Source: Exobasidium rhododendri
Taxonomy: Eukaryota; Basidiomycota; Exobasidiomycetes; Exobasidiales; Exobasidiaceae
Assembly (NCBI GenBank): GCA_026210745.1
Contig: CP110632.1
Coordinates: 1,240,001 to 1,304,000 of the forward strand
Direction: 5' to 3'
Length of the DNA stretch: 64,000 nucleotides
Made by a program: the position numbers and the translations under genes. Positions 1 to 10,285 of the stretch are shown here, piece by piece. The notes beneath the pieces are model-generated. The model had not been told where the DNA came from, did not search any database, and saw only the letters and a program-made list of their open reading frames with translations. Each line of letters begins with the position of its first letter. Position 1 is the stretch's first letter.

Positions 1-1334
1 TCCTCCTTTTCCATCTCACTGGTATCGGTGACGTGTAAAGTAGGAGAGGGAGCGGGCAGAGTTGAATAATGTTTGGTGAATAATGCGTCTGCACTGTTGC
101 TCCTTTGTCGAGTATGCGACTTCGTAAAGGATGAGGAAGATCTTTCTTCCAACACACTTTCACCTTCCTCTTCTTCTGCGGCCAAAGCCATACTAATCGA
201 TGTAGACATAGGAAGAGGAGGCATGTCGGGAGAATTCCACTGATCAATACGTTTGCTCTTCTTCTTATTTTGCTTTGGAGGATTCGGAATAGGCATCAAG
301 ATATCCACGGTAGACTTCCTGGCAGCTCCACGGCCCACACTGGATATTCGACTACTTGACCGAGCAGCCGCTCTTGCTGGATGAGTGGAAGTGAATGTCG
401 ACTGCCTCATAGGCGTCCCGAGTCCAATGATGGGTGTTGTTGATGATTCTGTTCCTCTCCAGTAGAAGGACGCCACAGCAGAAGGATCAGGCAGCGGTAG
501 CCCTTGAGCCAAGGGACTGCCAGTAGCTTTTCGTATATCTCGCAAAGTTGGCATGCTAGACTTCCTTGTAACTTTCTTACTCGTTGTAGGTGGAGGGAGA
601 GTGCATGACTCCATAGGCATACTTGGGGACGAAGTGAAGCCGTGCTCTCCTCCGACTGGCGCAAGGGAGTGTATATCGAAGGAGGTGATCTGCGGTGGTG
701 CACTTTGGGGAACATCCCACTCTGCGGGAGTACTACTTGGCTTGCCCTTTGTCGATCGCTTCCAGGTGAACAAACGGGAGAGTGATGAATTGTTAGACGA
801 CTGCTGCTGCCCAGCAACATCGAAGGCCGCTTTGTTTCTAGCTAGAGCTGGTTCATCATCTTCGAAACAGCTTTCGGTCGATCCCTTTCGCACCATAGAA
901 GTTGCATCCAAGGTAAGACCGAGCGCACCTCCCTCTGCAAATGGCGACGACGTGATTGAGGAGAAGTCTTCGCCCGCAAATGCTTCCAATTCTGGTGTTG
1001 GAGTTGCTCTGAACGAGTCGAAATTTTTGCTCGAGACTGATGATGGTACATGCAAAGGGCTAACGTTTTCGTTTGACCACACCTTCATGCTCCGCTCTTC
1101 GTTCTCCTCTTTCCATCTCTTCTCCTCCTCTTCGCACCAACTAGGCCCGACTTCGATGCCCATAGCATAAGCTGGATTTAGCATAGCTATGCTGGCTTTT
1201 GAAATGACATTGACCTTTCGAATAGTGTTATTACGCCGTGGGGGAGAGCTCGTTTCTTCTCTTCGAGGACGAGGTCGTTGTCGGTCTGCTGACGACGTCC
1301 GCGAAGCGGGTGTTGGGATTCGAGCAAATGGCAT
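1..1334 (-). CDS. Disordered Ser/Pro-rich protein, C-terminus beyond window edge
   Basis: I do not recognise this protein. The frame stays open from an ATG at 1332-1334 (in-frame stop at 1368-1370) to the left edge, about 444 codons, so the stop lies outside the window. The product is rich in Ser, Pro, Thr, Arg and Lys. It has an Arg/Pro-rich start, one charged helical stretch (EEEEKRWKEENER, about residue 65), a run of three Gln, and a Lys-rich patch (KQNKKKSK) near residue 350. I see no membrane segment and no catalytic motif. A GTAAG donor-like site at 1367-1371 suggests a 5' intron, so an upstream exon could extend the N-terminus. Coding is supported by length and composition only. Confidence 0.6.
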   Translation of the reverse strand, partial: MPFARIPTPASRTSSADRQRPRPRREETSSPPRRNNTIRKVNVISKASIAMLNPAYAMGIEVGPSWCEEEEKRWKEENEERSMKVWSNENVSPLHVPSSVSSKNFDSFRATPTPELEAFAGEDFSSITSSPFAEGGALGLTLDATSMVRKGSTESCFEDDEPALARNKAAFDVAGQQQSSNNSSLSRLFTWKRSTKGKPSSTPAEWDVPQSAPPQITSFDIHSLAPVGGEHGFTSSPSMPMESCTLPPPTTSKKVTRKSSMPTLRDIRKATGSPLAQGLPLPDPSAVASFYWRGTESSTTPIIGLGTPMRQSTFTSTHPARAAARSSSRISSVGRGAARKSTVDILMPIPNPPKQNKKKSKRIDQWNSPDMPPLPMSTSISMALAAEEEEGESVLEERSSSSFTKSHTRQRSNSADALFTKHYSTLPAPSPTLHVTDTSEMEKE

Positions 1335-2258
1335 GATACAAATCAGTAAGCTTACGATGGGGAAGTCTTACTTGCCAGAGCAAGTTATTAGAAGGAGCAA
1401 AGAGAAGATAAAGACACGGTAAGGCGAGATGTCGATACTTCCTGAGATTGTCAGGAGTGGAGGGTCAATGACGCACTTTCACTCGCTTCTTTGCCGGCAA
1501 ACGAAGCACAAAAGACAGAGGTAAACTGTCTCTGTAATGGTGGGGGCGGAAGTAATTTGATGGAAGGGGCAGTAGTGATGATGATGATGATGATGATGAT
1601 GATGAGGATGATGAAAAAGACGGTGATGTTGAGAGAAAAATTGGCTTAGCCAGACTAACCGAATCCTTCATCTCGACTGCCAAGTAAAAGGTGTGCGAAA
1701 GAAGAAATCATTCTCACGGCCGGCCTTCTGAGAGACTGGTCATGTAGCCGGGGACAGAGCTCCATTTTGCAAGGGGTTATGGTGCAGCCGATCAGACTGA
1801 ACAAGTACCAATCCTACCCCAGCGTGGTCTAGATAGTCTCGATAGTTTGTATGAAGATCGGGGAAAATCAGGAAATGTGTGCGAGGGTCAACGCGTTGGA
1901 TGCAAGGGGGCAGAATGTCGGGTGCGCGCCTCTTCTATACTAATTAGGAAAGACGTCCGACGGCTAGTTTACCATCTTGTAATCTACAGTTGGAAATAGT
2001 GAATGGTTTTGTAAGTCCCCTCACAACGACACAGACTTTCGACCGGACAGTGTAGAAAGCAGAAGACCGAGGGCTTAGAGAGATACAGTACCATACGGAA
2101 TATATTTTATTCTTCCTCGTCTCTAAGAAACATAGTACAATACACCGTTTAAAACATGTGCGGATGGGAGAAGCCACCCAGAGAAATAGGGCGGGGCCTT
2201 TCTTCAACGCCTCCACTAAGTAGATAGCCAGGATTTCGAAGGGTTGGGTAAAAGATAT
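1335..2258. other. Intergenic: upstream of the disordered-protein gene, downstream of TOM20
   Basis: No convincing gene. A minus-strand ORF at 1465-1683 consists largely of a Ser run read out of the ATG trinucleotide repeat and looks spurious; it may be 5' leader of the gene to its left. The remainder is ordinary non-coding sequence. Confidence 0.5.
1576..1613. repeat. ATG trinucleotide microsatellite
   Basis: About twelve near-perfect TGA/ATG units with one GAG interruption, in the upstream region of the gene at 1-1334. Confidence 0.9.
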
Positions 2259-3204
2259 CTACTTGTCCTCTGATGCTCCTGTTGCTACCGTGTGATCGAC
2301 TGGATATGCTGCCACTTCTTCTGAACCCTCTGCCTTTTTCTCCTCTTCCTCATGTTGGCTTACTTTTTCCCATTCTTGACTACTGGCATCTCCGTTCCCA
2401 GTCGAGTCAGTGGCACTATCTGTCCTTTGAGAAAAGAGGGGTGCGTTTGGAGAGTCTGCAATGTCAGAGTCGTTGGCAGCAACGTTATCAACGCCCGGTA
2501 CTTTGCTTGCGTCGCTCTTGGGTGACTCATCGTCGACTTCTTCTAATTGGACTCCACTTGGAGCAGCGCTCGATCCGCCGCCGGGAGACATCATGATAGG
2601 CTGTATGAAAAGAGGTCATATAGTTCGTGAGGGATCCTGGTCAGGTCGTGGCGAGCAAGACCTCAAATCACTCACGTCTTTGCTGAGCATTTCAATAATG
2701 TAATTGAGAGCTTCTTCTGGCACTGCCTTCTTGTAAATGGTAAGGAGCTCCATAGGCTGAGGATATACCTTCATACCCTTGTAAAAAGCAGCGGCAGCAG
2801 CAACATAGAGTTCTGGCCCTTGAGTGAGAAGCATCTCACCCTCTTGAACCGACTGCATGAATCTGTTGGAAGCGTGTAGAGTAGTTGTTATTTGACAAAA
2901 TCCGGTGGCCAACCTCCATAGCTCAAATTCATCTCACTCACACCTCTTCCTTCTCGACGGCGCCGGTGGGCAGGACCCCTGGTTTGTTGAGCTCATCGAC
3001 TGTCCTTTGAATGATGTCGTTCGCTTGCTTCTGCTTATCCTCGTTGCGTTTCTTCAACTCCCTTGATGTCTTTTTGGCGTCCTTCCTTAGCTTTCTTCGG
3101 AATTCGGGGTCGTTTCTACGCTTGTAGTCGAAGTAAGCGGCGTATCCCACAAATCCACCTAACAAGGTAGCACCAGTCAGGCTCAAAACTGAAGAAGTTC
3201 GCAT
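2259..3204 (-). CDS. TOM20: Mitochondrial import receptor subunit TOM20
   Basis: TOM20 is the outer-membrane receptor that recognises presequences of proteins imported through the TOM complex. Three exons, 3204-2942, 2862-2676 and 2600-2259, join in frame to give 263 residues. The N-terminus has one membrane anchor (about residues 6-24) followed by FDYKRRNDPEFRRKLRK, close to the FDYQRRN stretch known in yeast Tom20. The middle carries the receptor fold, with EGEMLLTQG, FYKGMKVYPQP and IYKKAVPE. The C-terminus is longer than in yeast (183 residues) and is acidic and disordered. The first splice is set by frame: GAGGT joins ATTCATG. I chose the ATG at 3204 because it places the anchor at the N-terminus as in the family; an ATG at 3304 would need a non-standard donor. 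Confidence 0.93.
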
Positions 3205-3558
3205 GACTGGCAGTTTTTGATCGATTATACGTCGAGACGGAACAGAGGCGGAATCGGGGTAAGGAAAATGCACCTACGAATCCAACAAGGGCGGGTGGGT
3301 CCATGAAACCGAAAATCGACTCTCACGTGGGTTTGCGTCACGGCTTCTATTCTCTTCAGCCCAAGATGTCGACTTCTTTGAATAAGTCTTCATTTGCCTT
3401 GTGGCTTTCAGTATAATCTGGTAGCTCAATTCGGTGGGCGGTGGAGGATTTCTGTGAAGGGGACGTGCTTTCCGAAGCAGCGTCGATAACAGGCTTCAAC
3501 ATTACTACTCTACAGCGCAAGAGCGGACAGTACTGCGGAGGTACGGGCCCGAATTACC
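3205..3558. promoter_or_regulatory. Divergent promoter region, TOM20 / PX protein
   Basis: 354 bases between two divergent start codons. No specific motif is claimed. Confidence 0.5.
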
Positions 3559-6500
3559 ATGTCGGACGCACTGGCGACACCTCTGGCTTCGGCTTCAGAT
3601 AGAACAGCCTACCTGACTGAGGACTTCACAAGAGCAGGCCAGACAAATGCTCCCAGCACTGAATCGAAGGCAGACTTTGCTTTGGTAGAATCAATAGCAG
3701 CGCGGATTCCTCGCTTGAGAGATCCTAATGATCCGCTCAAACTGACACCGCTGCGGGCTCATTACCTTAAGAAGTCCTTGGTAAAATTGCAAGTGGATGA
3801 GGAAATGCGGACCTTGTCGAGAAAAGGTGAGTGGGTACGGCAAGTGCGACGTATGACTAATGAATTGCTCACCTCTTCTTCCTTGATTTATATGAAACCC
3901 CTCATAGATGCACTGTCTCTTCTGGGCCCTCCATTTCGACCAACAATATCCACGCAGCAGGCCTCGCTGCCCTTCCTTCGATTCTTGTTTCATCACTTCA
4001 TATTGACTTTCCCCTTCCTTCGCTCTGCTCCTCCCAATTTCTTCTCAGACAAAGTTCAAGTATTCTTCGAACGATTTCTAGAAAAGAATATAAGTGGTAC
4101 CGACGATCGTGAAGAAACGACAAAGAGACGACGACTGGGCGGCAAAGCATCCAAGTGGACGGTTCTGCTGATGAGCGCTTCCATTCACCTTCGAGGAGGT
4201 AGTCAGGCAGAAGAAATTTTACGTATTGCCGATCGAGATCGTGGACAGATCTTTGCTGCACAAGATCGATACAATGCTCATCATCCGGGTCAAGGCAAGG
4301 ATCAATTCGACGTCAATGTTATTGGTGTACGAAGTATATCTGGAAAGAAGTCGAGATTAGGAAGGGCCAAGGCACATGATGAATTTATCATTCGAACAAG
4401 GAGACCCGGTGGACGGGAAACTTTTGTCAGCAGGCGGTATGGTGATTTTGCAAGACTTGCCGATACACTGCGAGTTGAATTTCCGGAAGAGGAGATTAGA
4501 AGACCGCCACCAAAGGATCGTAGAGGAACGGATGTGAAGTCTACGATGCACATTACTGAGGACTTTCCAGAAGAAATGAAGCGGGTGGCCGAGGAACCAC
4601 CTAGAATTGGACATCTGCATTTAGACGGCGAAGAGAGGTTTCCTGCTTCACCTGCTTCTGTAGACTATCACAGAAGCGAGACCAACTCAAGCGCCTTACC
4701 AACTGCAAGGAGTGTACCTCAAGGTCCCTTGGCTCGTGAGCGGAATCGGCTAACTCTTCGGGCCTATCTGCGATCGCTGCTCAGCAACCTACACGTAGCC
4801 GATTCTTTCACCTTGTCGTCTTTCCTTCTGAGTGAACCAACAACATTGAGTGAAGCGGAGGAAAGAGATGCACTTGCCCGAGAAGGCCTAGACGCTTTTC
4901 GAGACGACGAAGCTGGTCGTTTCACCCGAGAGGCCAATCGGAGGGTGAACGAGCTAAAGCAACACTTGCAGACTTTCAAGGCAGATTTGATACAGCGGGA
5001 CGGTCTGTCGAGAGTGTTTGGCACCATCAAGGCCACACCTCATATCGAGGATCTGCCTGAGAGCTATCGAGCCTTGATAGCTTGGGGTCGCATCAACACG
5101 GCTAGCACACTTTTCAATCTCTTTGTCGGCGGGGACACAGCCAGTGAACTATTTGGACAGCTCAAGCGAATACATGGCTTGATGCCCTATTTCATGCTGC
5201 GAAGTATTCTTCGCATTTCGAATCCCATCTCTATGATCCGAAGCGTCATGGACGTATTTCTTGCGCAGCCATTTGGTCAGAGAAGTCTGCTCCAACGAAT
5301 GCTCACGTCGAGCATCCAAGAAGAGACGAAGGAGTTGGGCGAGATTGCAAACGGTGTCGCTGTCAAGGTAGAAGATGACGCTCTGTGTGAACGGGTGCGG
5401 TGCTTCGTCTACGCTCCTCAAGCGTTACAAGAGGAAATGCGAGCAGAGGCCGAGAAGGATCGACTTGATCTAATCACCGTCATTCTGAAGAGCTCCAAAC
5501 TACCTCCCCATGCCGTCGGATCGCCTTCGCCTCCTCCTCTTCAGCGCACTCAAGTTCACCGAGTAGTACGCAGTAGTCGAGCCTATGAGCTGTACAAGGA
5601 CTATCGAAACAATCTAGGCAAGAACGAGATGGACGAAGGACCTGATGCCGTCGACGAACAGGCATGGCTGTATGAGGACCTCCACGTCTTGCTCAAGTGC
5701 TTGACTAGATTGCGCGACAAAGAACAGCTGATCAGCTTGATCTTTGAAGGGGTCACGTCCGATCTACTCCGCGATATCGTAACAATATTCTATTCACCTC
5801 TTGCTCAAGTGTACAAAGCAGCAAACATTGCAGACAGCTTGAGTGACCTGCAGGCATTCATCAACGATCTCATCAAGACGGTGGAAGCAAACGAGAACAA
5901 GGACTTCCTTGACCCTCAAAAGACTGTCCAGATCTTTATTGATCTGGTGGGACGTCATGAAAGTCGATTCTACCATTTTGTCCATCAGGTTCATTCAAAG
6001 GGCAGTGGATTGTTCGACGGTCTGATGCATTGGATTGAGCTATTCATCAACTTCGTGCGAGGTCCCGACGATGTGAATCTACCATCTACCGGGCAGCAAA
6101 GAAGAGGAATCGGTGAGATTGACCTGGAGATCTGCATGCCTGCAGGAGGTGAGGAGAGGAGAAAGGCCATGATGGAAATCGATCATGTCGTTGTTCATGC
6201 TTATCGATTAAAGTTGATTCGAGAGCTCAAGTTGAAGAAGAAACTGGCGGATAAAGACATAGAAGGAGCGGCAAGTAAAGCAGGCGATCTGTCGGGATGG
6301 GGAATAGATGCCGATGACGATAGTGCGTTTGTCAGTGCCATGGTAGAGAATCTAGGCGTAGGTGACGCTTTCACAGACGAAGTGGAGGAAGTGGAAGCAG
6401 AAGAAGCAGCAGAAGATGCAAACGAGGAAGGAGAAGGGGAGGACGAGGAAGAAGAAGAAGGATACGGACGCGCAGATGAAGTCAGCGAAGGCGACTACAC

Positions 6501-6960
6501 TACAGATGCCACAAGTGAAAGTGATGAAGGCGAATCGACACGACAAAGCTTTGAAGAAGAAGTGGCCAAGGCAGATGTGAATGCTCGATGGAGACCACCC
6601 GTTCCGCAAAGATCCTTCTCTACTCTTACAGCTCGACCGGACGACAAGGAATTGCCTGCCATTCCGCTCGCTGAAGCTAAGCGGAGACGAAAGAAGAAGA
6701 TGCCAAAGCCACCGGTCTTGGTCGTCATTCCGGGAATGGTGCCTCTTTTTGTGGAAATGGTGCGACCTCTACTCCGGCCTGCCAAGAGTGCCAGTGCTTC
6801 TTCCCTCGTCACCCCAACTTCGAATGCTGCACTAAGTGCCCTGCTTTTGGAGGCAAGTGGAGACTCACATTCTGGTCCACAATCTAATTCATCATCACCA
6901 TCACCATTGTCGCATCCACAGCCACCGACTCCGAGAGCACCTGGAAGCTGGGGATGGTAA
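3559..6960 (+). CDS. PX-domain protein with PXB and DUF3818-like regions (Lec1/YPR097W type)
   Basis: PX domains bind phosphoinositides, and the yeast relative Lec1 (YPR097W) is linked to lipid and sterol distribution. The N-terminal PXB region reads LTPLRAHYLKKSLVKLQ. The PX core follows at about residues 250-420, with RRYGDF, then PPPK, a long insertion, and RNRLTLRAYLRSLL. The C-terminal half has helical DUF3818-like sequence (LFDGLMHWIELFINFVRG, about residue 820), a strongly acidic tract, and a basic-hydrophobic tail. The frame is open for 1133 codons, but 3827-3907 looks like an 81-base intron: it starts GTGAGT, contains CTAAT and ends CATAG. Removing it restores TLSRKDALSLLGPPF and leaves 1106 residues. 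Confidence 0.88.
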   Translation: MSDALATPLASASDRTAYLTEDFTRAGQTNAPSTESKADFALVESIAARIPRLRDPNDPLKLTPLRAHYLKKSLVKLQVDEEMRTLSRKGEWVRQVRRMTNELLTSSSLIYMKPLIDALSLLGPPFRPTISTQQASLPFLRFLFHHFILTFPFLRSAPPNFFSDKVQVFFERFLEKNISGTDDREETTKRRRLGGKASKWTVLLMSASIHLRGGSQAEEILRIADRDRGQIFAAQDRYNAHHPGQGKDQFDVNVIGVRSISGKKSRLGRAKAHDEFIIRTRRPGGRETFVSRRYGDFARLADTLRVEFPEEEIRRPPPKDRRGTDVKSTMHITEDFPEEMKRVAEEPPRIGHLHLDGEERFPASPASVDYHRSETNSSALPTARSVPQGPLARERNRLTLRAYLRSLLSNLHVADSFTLSSFLLSEPTTLSEAEERDALAREGLDAFRDDEAGRFTREANRRVNELKQHLQTFKADLIQRDGLSRVFGTIKATPHIEDLPESYRALIAWGRINTASTLFNLFVGGDTASELFGQLKRIHGLMPYFMLRSILRISNPISMIRSVMDVFLAQPFGQRSLLQRMLTSSIQEETKELGEIANGVAVKVEDDALCERVRCFVYAPQALQEEMRAEAEKDRLDLITVILKSSKLPPHAVGSPSPPPLQRTQVHRVVRSSRAYELYKDYRNNLGKNEMDEGPDAVDEQAWLYEDLHVLLKCLTRLRDKEQLISLIFEGVTSDLLRDIVTIFYSPLAQVYKAANIADSLSDLQAFINDLIKTVEANENKDFLDPQKTVQIFIDLVGRHESRFYHFVHQVHSKGSGLFDGLMHWIELFINFVRGPDDVNLPSTGQQRRGIGEIDLEICMPAGGEERRKAMMEIDHVVVHAYRLKLIRELKLKKKLADKDIEGAASKAGDLSGWGIDADDDSAFVSAMVENLGVGDAFTDEVEEVEAEEAAEDANEEGEGEDEEEEEGYGRADEVSEGDYTTDATSESDEGESTRQSFEEEVAKADVNARWRPPVPQRSFSTLTARPDDKELPAIPLAEAKRRRKKKMPKPPVLVVIPGMVPLFVEMVRPLLRPAKSASASSLVTPTSNAALSALLLEASGDSHSGPQSNSSSPSPLSHPQPPTPRAPGSWGW

Positions 6961-7177
6961 AGCTACTATTCTTGCCGTTGTATGTCGTTGAAGCAATCTA
7001 TCTTTATTGTCGGTGCGTGATCTGACGAAATACGAGCGAATCGCAGACGTGAGCATTATGCTAGAGGAGGGGGGAGTGCCAAAAGGTGGTGGGGATAGTG
7101 GTAGGAGTAGGACAGACGGGGATCGGCAGGCAAGAGGAGACGCTTGATGTATAGACGGAGAGAAAGTAAAGTCCATG

Positions 7178-8269
7178 TCAAATCGTCTGTTCTTTCGTCG
7201 TTGATGCGGCAGAGATGGGCGGGTCTTCACCTTCGATGAGAATCAACAACCTTTCACCTTCCCATTTGGCTTGCACTTTGCTCAAATCTTGCACGACGAA
7301 GTCGGCTCCATTCTCCCACATTCTTGCACCCGCATGAGTCGTCTTGAGGCCAAGCACCTTTGCACCTGCCCGTTTCCCACTTAAGACGCCGGGAGGTGCA
7401 TCTTCGACTACCAAACAACGCGAGATGTCGGCTTGAACTTTCTTGGCTCCCAGTAAGTAAGGCTCAGGGTCTGGTTTACCTCTTGAACACAAGTCGGAGG
7501 TGATAAAGACGCTTGGTGGAGGTGAGACTGCAGCAGCAGCAAAGCCGAGTTGTGCATATGCGTTAGTAGCTGGGAAAATTGGTCGATATTTTAGAGCATA
7601 CGTCAGTTCACGACTGTCTACAGCACCTGAGGAATGTCTACCTCAGACTACGCACCACTTGTAACGATGGCCCACCCTGCTCTTCTTGACGGACTTTCAC
7701 CTTGACCTGAGGTGATCTAGAAATGGACAGGACACCAAGTGTCAGCGTTGCGCAGATTCTTCGACCACGACCCGCTTTAGAGACTGACCTGACCGAGTAG
7801 CTTCTTCGCACCAGGCATGGCTACTATTTGACCCTCCATCAACCCTTTCTTCTTTGCCTCTTCCGCGATCTCAGATATTCTGCCTTCAAACGCCCTGACC
7901 TGAGCAGGCAATTCCTCGTCAGATAGAGATGGTATGAATCGCTTGAGGTTTTCTATAGTTCTCCATCCATGGCACGAATGCAGCTGTGAATTGGGATACG
8001 GGTTCAAAAATCAGTCTACAAATCGTACGTCACCTTCACTCCTTTCTACAAAGGGGCTTCTGACTCACAACAGTCTCATAATCCAAATTATACTTGATCG
8101 CGAATTCCTTCCACGTCGCATTTACGGCCGGCGTAGAGTCAATGAGGGTGCTGCGAGAGATGACGACAAATGAGTTTTGAGAGCCTATCCCTTGCTTGAT
8201 GTCTTTCTCAATCACTCACCCATCCATATCAAAAAGAACGGCATCCACTTCGATTGTTTGGATCGCCAT
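7178..8269 (-). CDS. HAD-superfamily phosphatase, GPP1/DOG1 type
   Basis: Probably a cytosolic HAD phosphatase acting on glycerol-phosphate or a small sugar phosphate, as yeast Gpp1/Gpp2 and Dog1/Dog2 do. Five exons (8269-8220, 8150-8069, 7983-7789, 7716-7656, 7569-7178) join in frame to 259 residues, the usual family length. Motif I is LFDMDGTLIDST, with the nucleophile and acid Asp residues. The Gpp-type HGWRT follows at about residue 47. Motif II is IVTSAT, and GKPDPEPYLLGAKK supplies the motif III Lys. Motif IV is VVEDAPPGVLSGKRAG. The first intron interrupts motif I between Gly and Thr. The substrate cannot be set from sequence. The C-terminal 30 residues look unstructured. Confidence 0.9.
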
Positions 8270-8748
8270 GTTATGCAGGGTCCCGATGGCTGACGATGCG
8301 AGTGGTGTTGTTCGTTCGACAAATATAGGAAATTTCGAAGGAGCGAGAGAGACAGCGTGGGGAAAGTGAGCTTCTAATTTTGCTATCGAGAGCCAATTTC
8401 TCCGACTTGCGTTTGACGCGCTCGACAAAAGCTTCTCGCGAGCAGCATTGAGGCCAGGGTGGGACACATCGAGGCAGGGAGGAGGACTAGACTTGAGGCA
8501 ACAGTGAGCACGGTAAGATCCAATAGATTCTGGGCGAAACACAATCGTCATCGTCGTCGTGTCATCTGATAAATTGAGATGCCTGACGCTAATTCGTGAC
8601 AATGATCTGTGTGACTACAGATGTGTATGAATATGTGTGGTAAAAGACTGATGAAGAATTGTTTGGAGCGGTGCAGTGAGATGCTGATACTACTACTACA
8701 AGGAGATTGAGTGAGAGATGTTCCTGCAAGGAGTCAATGTTATATGGA
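8270..8748. other. Intergenic: HAD promoter and Med11 3' region
   Basis: Between two tandem minus-strand genes. I see no gene or RNA here. Confidence 0.4.
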
Positions 8749-9662
8749 TCAGTGCGATGGAAGCTTTGACCGGAAGAGGGCATGAAGTAGCCGAAGATCT
8801 TGCACATCATATGCTTCAATGAGGTTCTTCGCCAGTCTTGCGATCTCTCTCCTTCCATCAGGCAATAACCCCGACTTTCCCCCTAATTGAGAAGGGTCAG
8901 GCTGAGGGTCGGTGCCGGCGTTTGTTTCACTCTCGACCTCTGCGAATGCTGACTTTGCATCAGCCAACACTTGAAGAGAATCACCCAGCTGCTTCCAGCC
9001 TGCATCCTGCATTCTTAGTGCTGACAAGGATAATTTGCTTTCTTCACCAAAAGAATAGCGAGCATCCACTGAGTATAGGTGAGCCCCGTGCAGGTCCTTT
9101 CCATCGATGCGCTCCCTACTTCTCTTGTCTGTAGACAAGAGCTTGAGGGAATGGCCCCGGCTGGCACTCCCACTTGCCATCGAAACACTTGTCGAAGATG
9201 GTATTGCGGAAGAAATGTCATGAGCTACGGGCGGAAGCTGGGCCTTTCTCAGGTGTCTGACGGCGGAGCGTAGACCGATCTGGACCTCATGCAAACTAGC
9301 AAACCATTCTTGCGCTTGGCTCTCGAAGATCTGCGTCTTCTCTCCCCATTCCTCCTCTTCGCTTGCGAATCTATCGGATGTGCTGTCACTTGCGAGCGTT
9401 TCGAGGCATTCAGCGGCCCGTGACAAGAGGCTGGCAATGTTCTTACGAGGGGACAAGAAGTCAACATCACAAGCCTCACCACTTTTCTCGAGGGAGTCTT
9501 TCTCACCTCGTCACAATCCTCCAGACGGCCAACCAGGCGTCTTGCCTTTGCATTCTTACTCCTGACTATCGCCTTTCTCTCCAGTACTGTCGTCTCTTCT
9601 TCACTCCCCTTTTGGTCGACCGGAATTGAAAATGGCGACCGTACAGCGAGCGGGTCGGACAT
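8749..9662 (-). CDS. MED11: Probable Mediator subunit 11
   Basis: Med11 is a head-module subunit of Mediator, which links activators to RNA polymerase II. Two exons, 9662-9507 and 9441-8749, join at GACGAG/AACATT to give 282 residues. The junction sequence RLEDCDENIASLLSRAAECLE resembles the first helix of yeast Med11 (a RL-x-LNDIE type helix). It is followed by a second helix, IFESQAQEWFASLHEVQ, matching the FENHVKQFYERL region in spacing and character. The C-terminal 170 residues are Ser-rich then helical and exceed the yeast protein (115 residues). The assignment rests on weak helix similarity; a different coiled-coil protein is possible. Confidence 0.55.
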
Positions 9663-10285
9663 GATGGGTCCTGAGACGTACGTGCTTTTTCGACCTTTTC
9701 GCTCTAAGTCTATGTAAGGTAGTGCGACTGGTCGCTCGGTGGGAGACGAGTATTGTGTGCTTTTGCTATCATGCAGTAAGAAAGGAGCATCGCAATTTTG
9801 ACCTTTGTCGTCCAGCGCCGGCGTCTTTTACTTGCGATCGAGTCGATACTAAAGATGAGACGAAGCGTCGTTGAGCAGCCGCTTTTCCTCACTTCCTCAG
9901 CGCACCTCTCCTCGCGAACGAAATTGCAAGCCGGTCAATCTGAAGACGAGTTTCGGAGAGTAGGAAATCAGACAACCAAAATTTGTAGGTCTTAATGCGC
10001 GCTAAGCTTTGCCGCCGATCACTCGCTGCGATACGAGCAAGAGGAAAAGCAAGTGCTTTTTGCCTTGTGAATATTGCTCGAATACTCCTACCGGTACTAA
10101 ACTGAACAAGTACTTGTAGTCATGTAAGGCAACCGATGATCCCACCAGACCTCATAACGCGCCACTCTCACGAAGCGTCGTCTCACACAGCGTCCAGACA
10201 GAATCATGACGAAAGTGGGTGAGAGTAGCGTGCAGGAAATACTAGTACATATGTTATGGTGGCAAGGAAGCAACTATTCTTTGAT
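9663..10285. other. Intergenic: Med11 promoter and uL4m 3' region
   Basis: 623 bases with no ORF I believe and no RNA signature seen. Confidence 0.4.

Noticed and set aside
407..1170. ORFs of 137 and 205 codons near the left edge
   Set aside because: They are shadows of the longer minus-strand frame that runs off the window edge.
1465..1683. Minus ORF with a long Ser run
   Set aside because: The Ser run comes from the ATG microsatellite, and no splice joins it in frame to the downstream gene.
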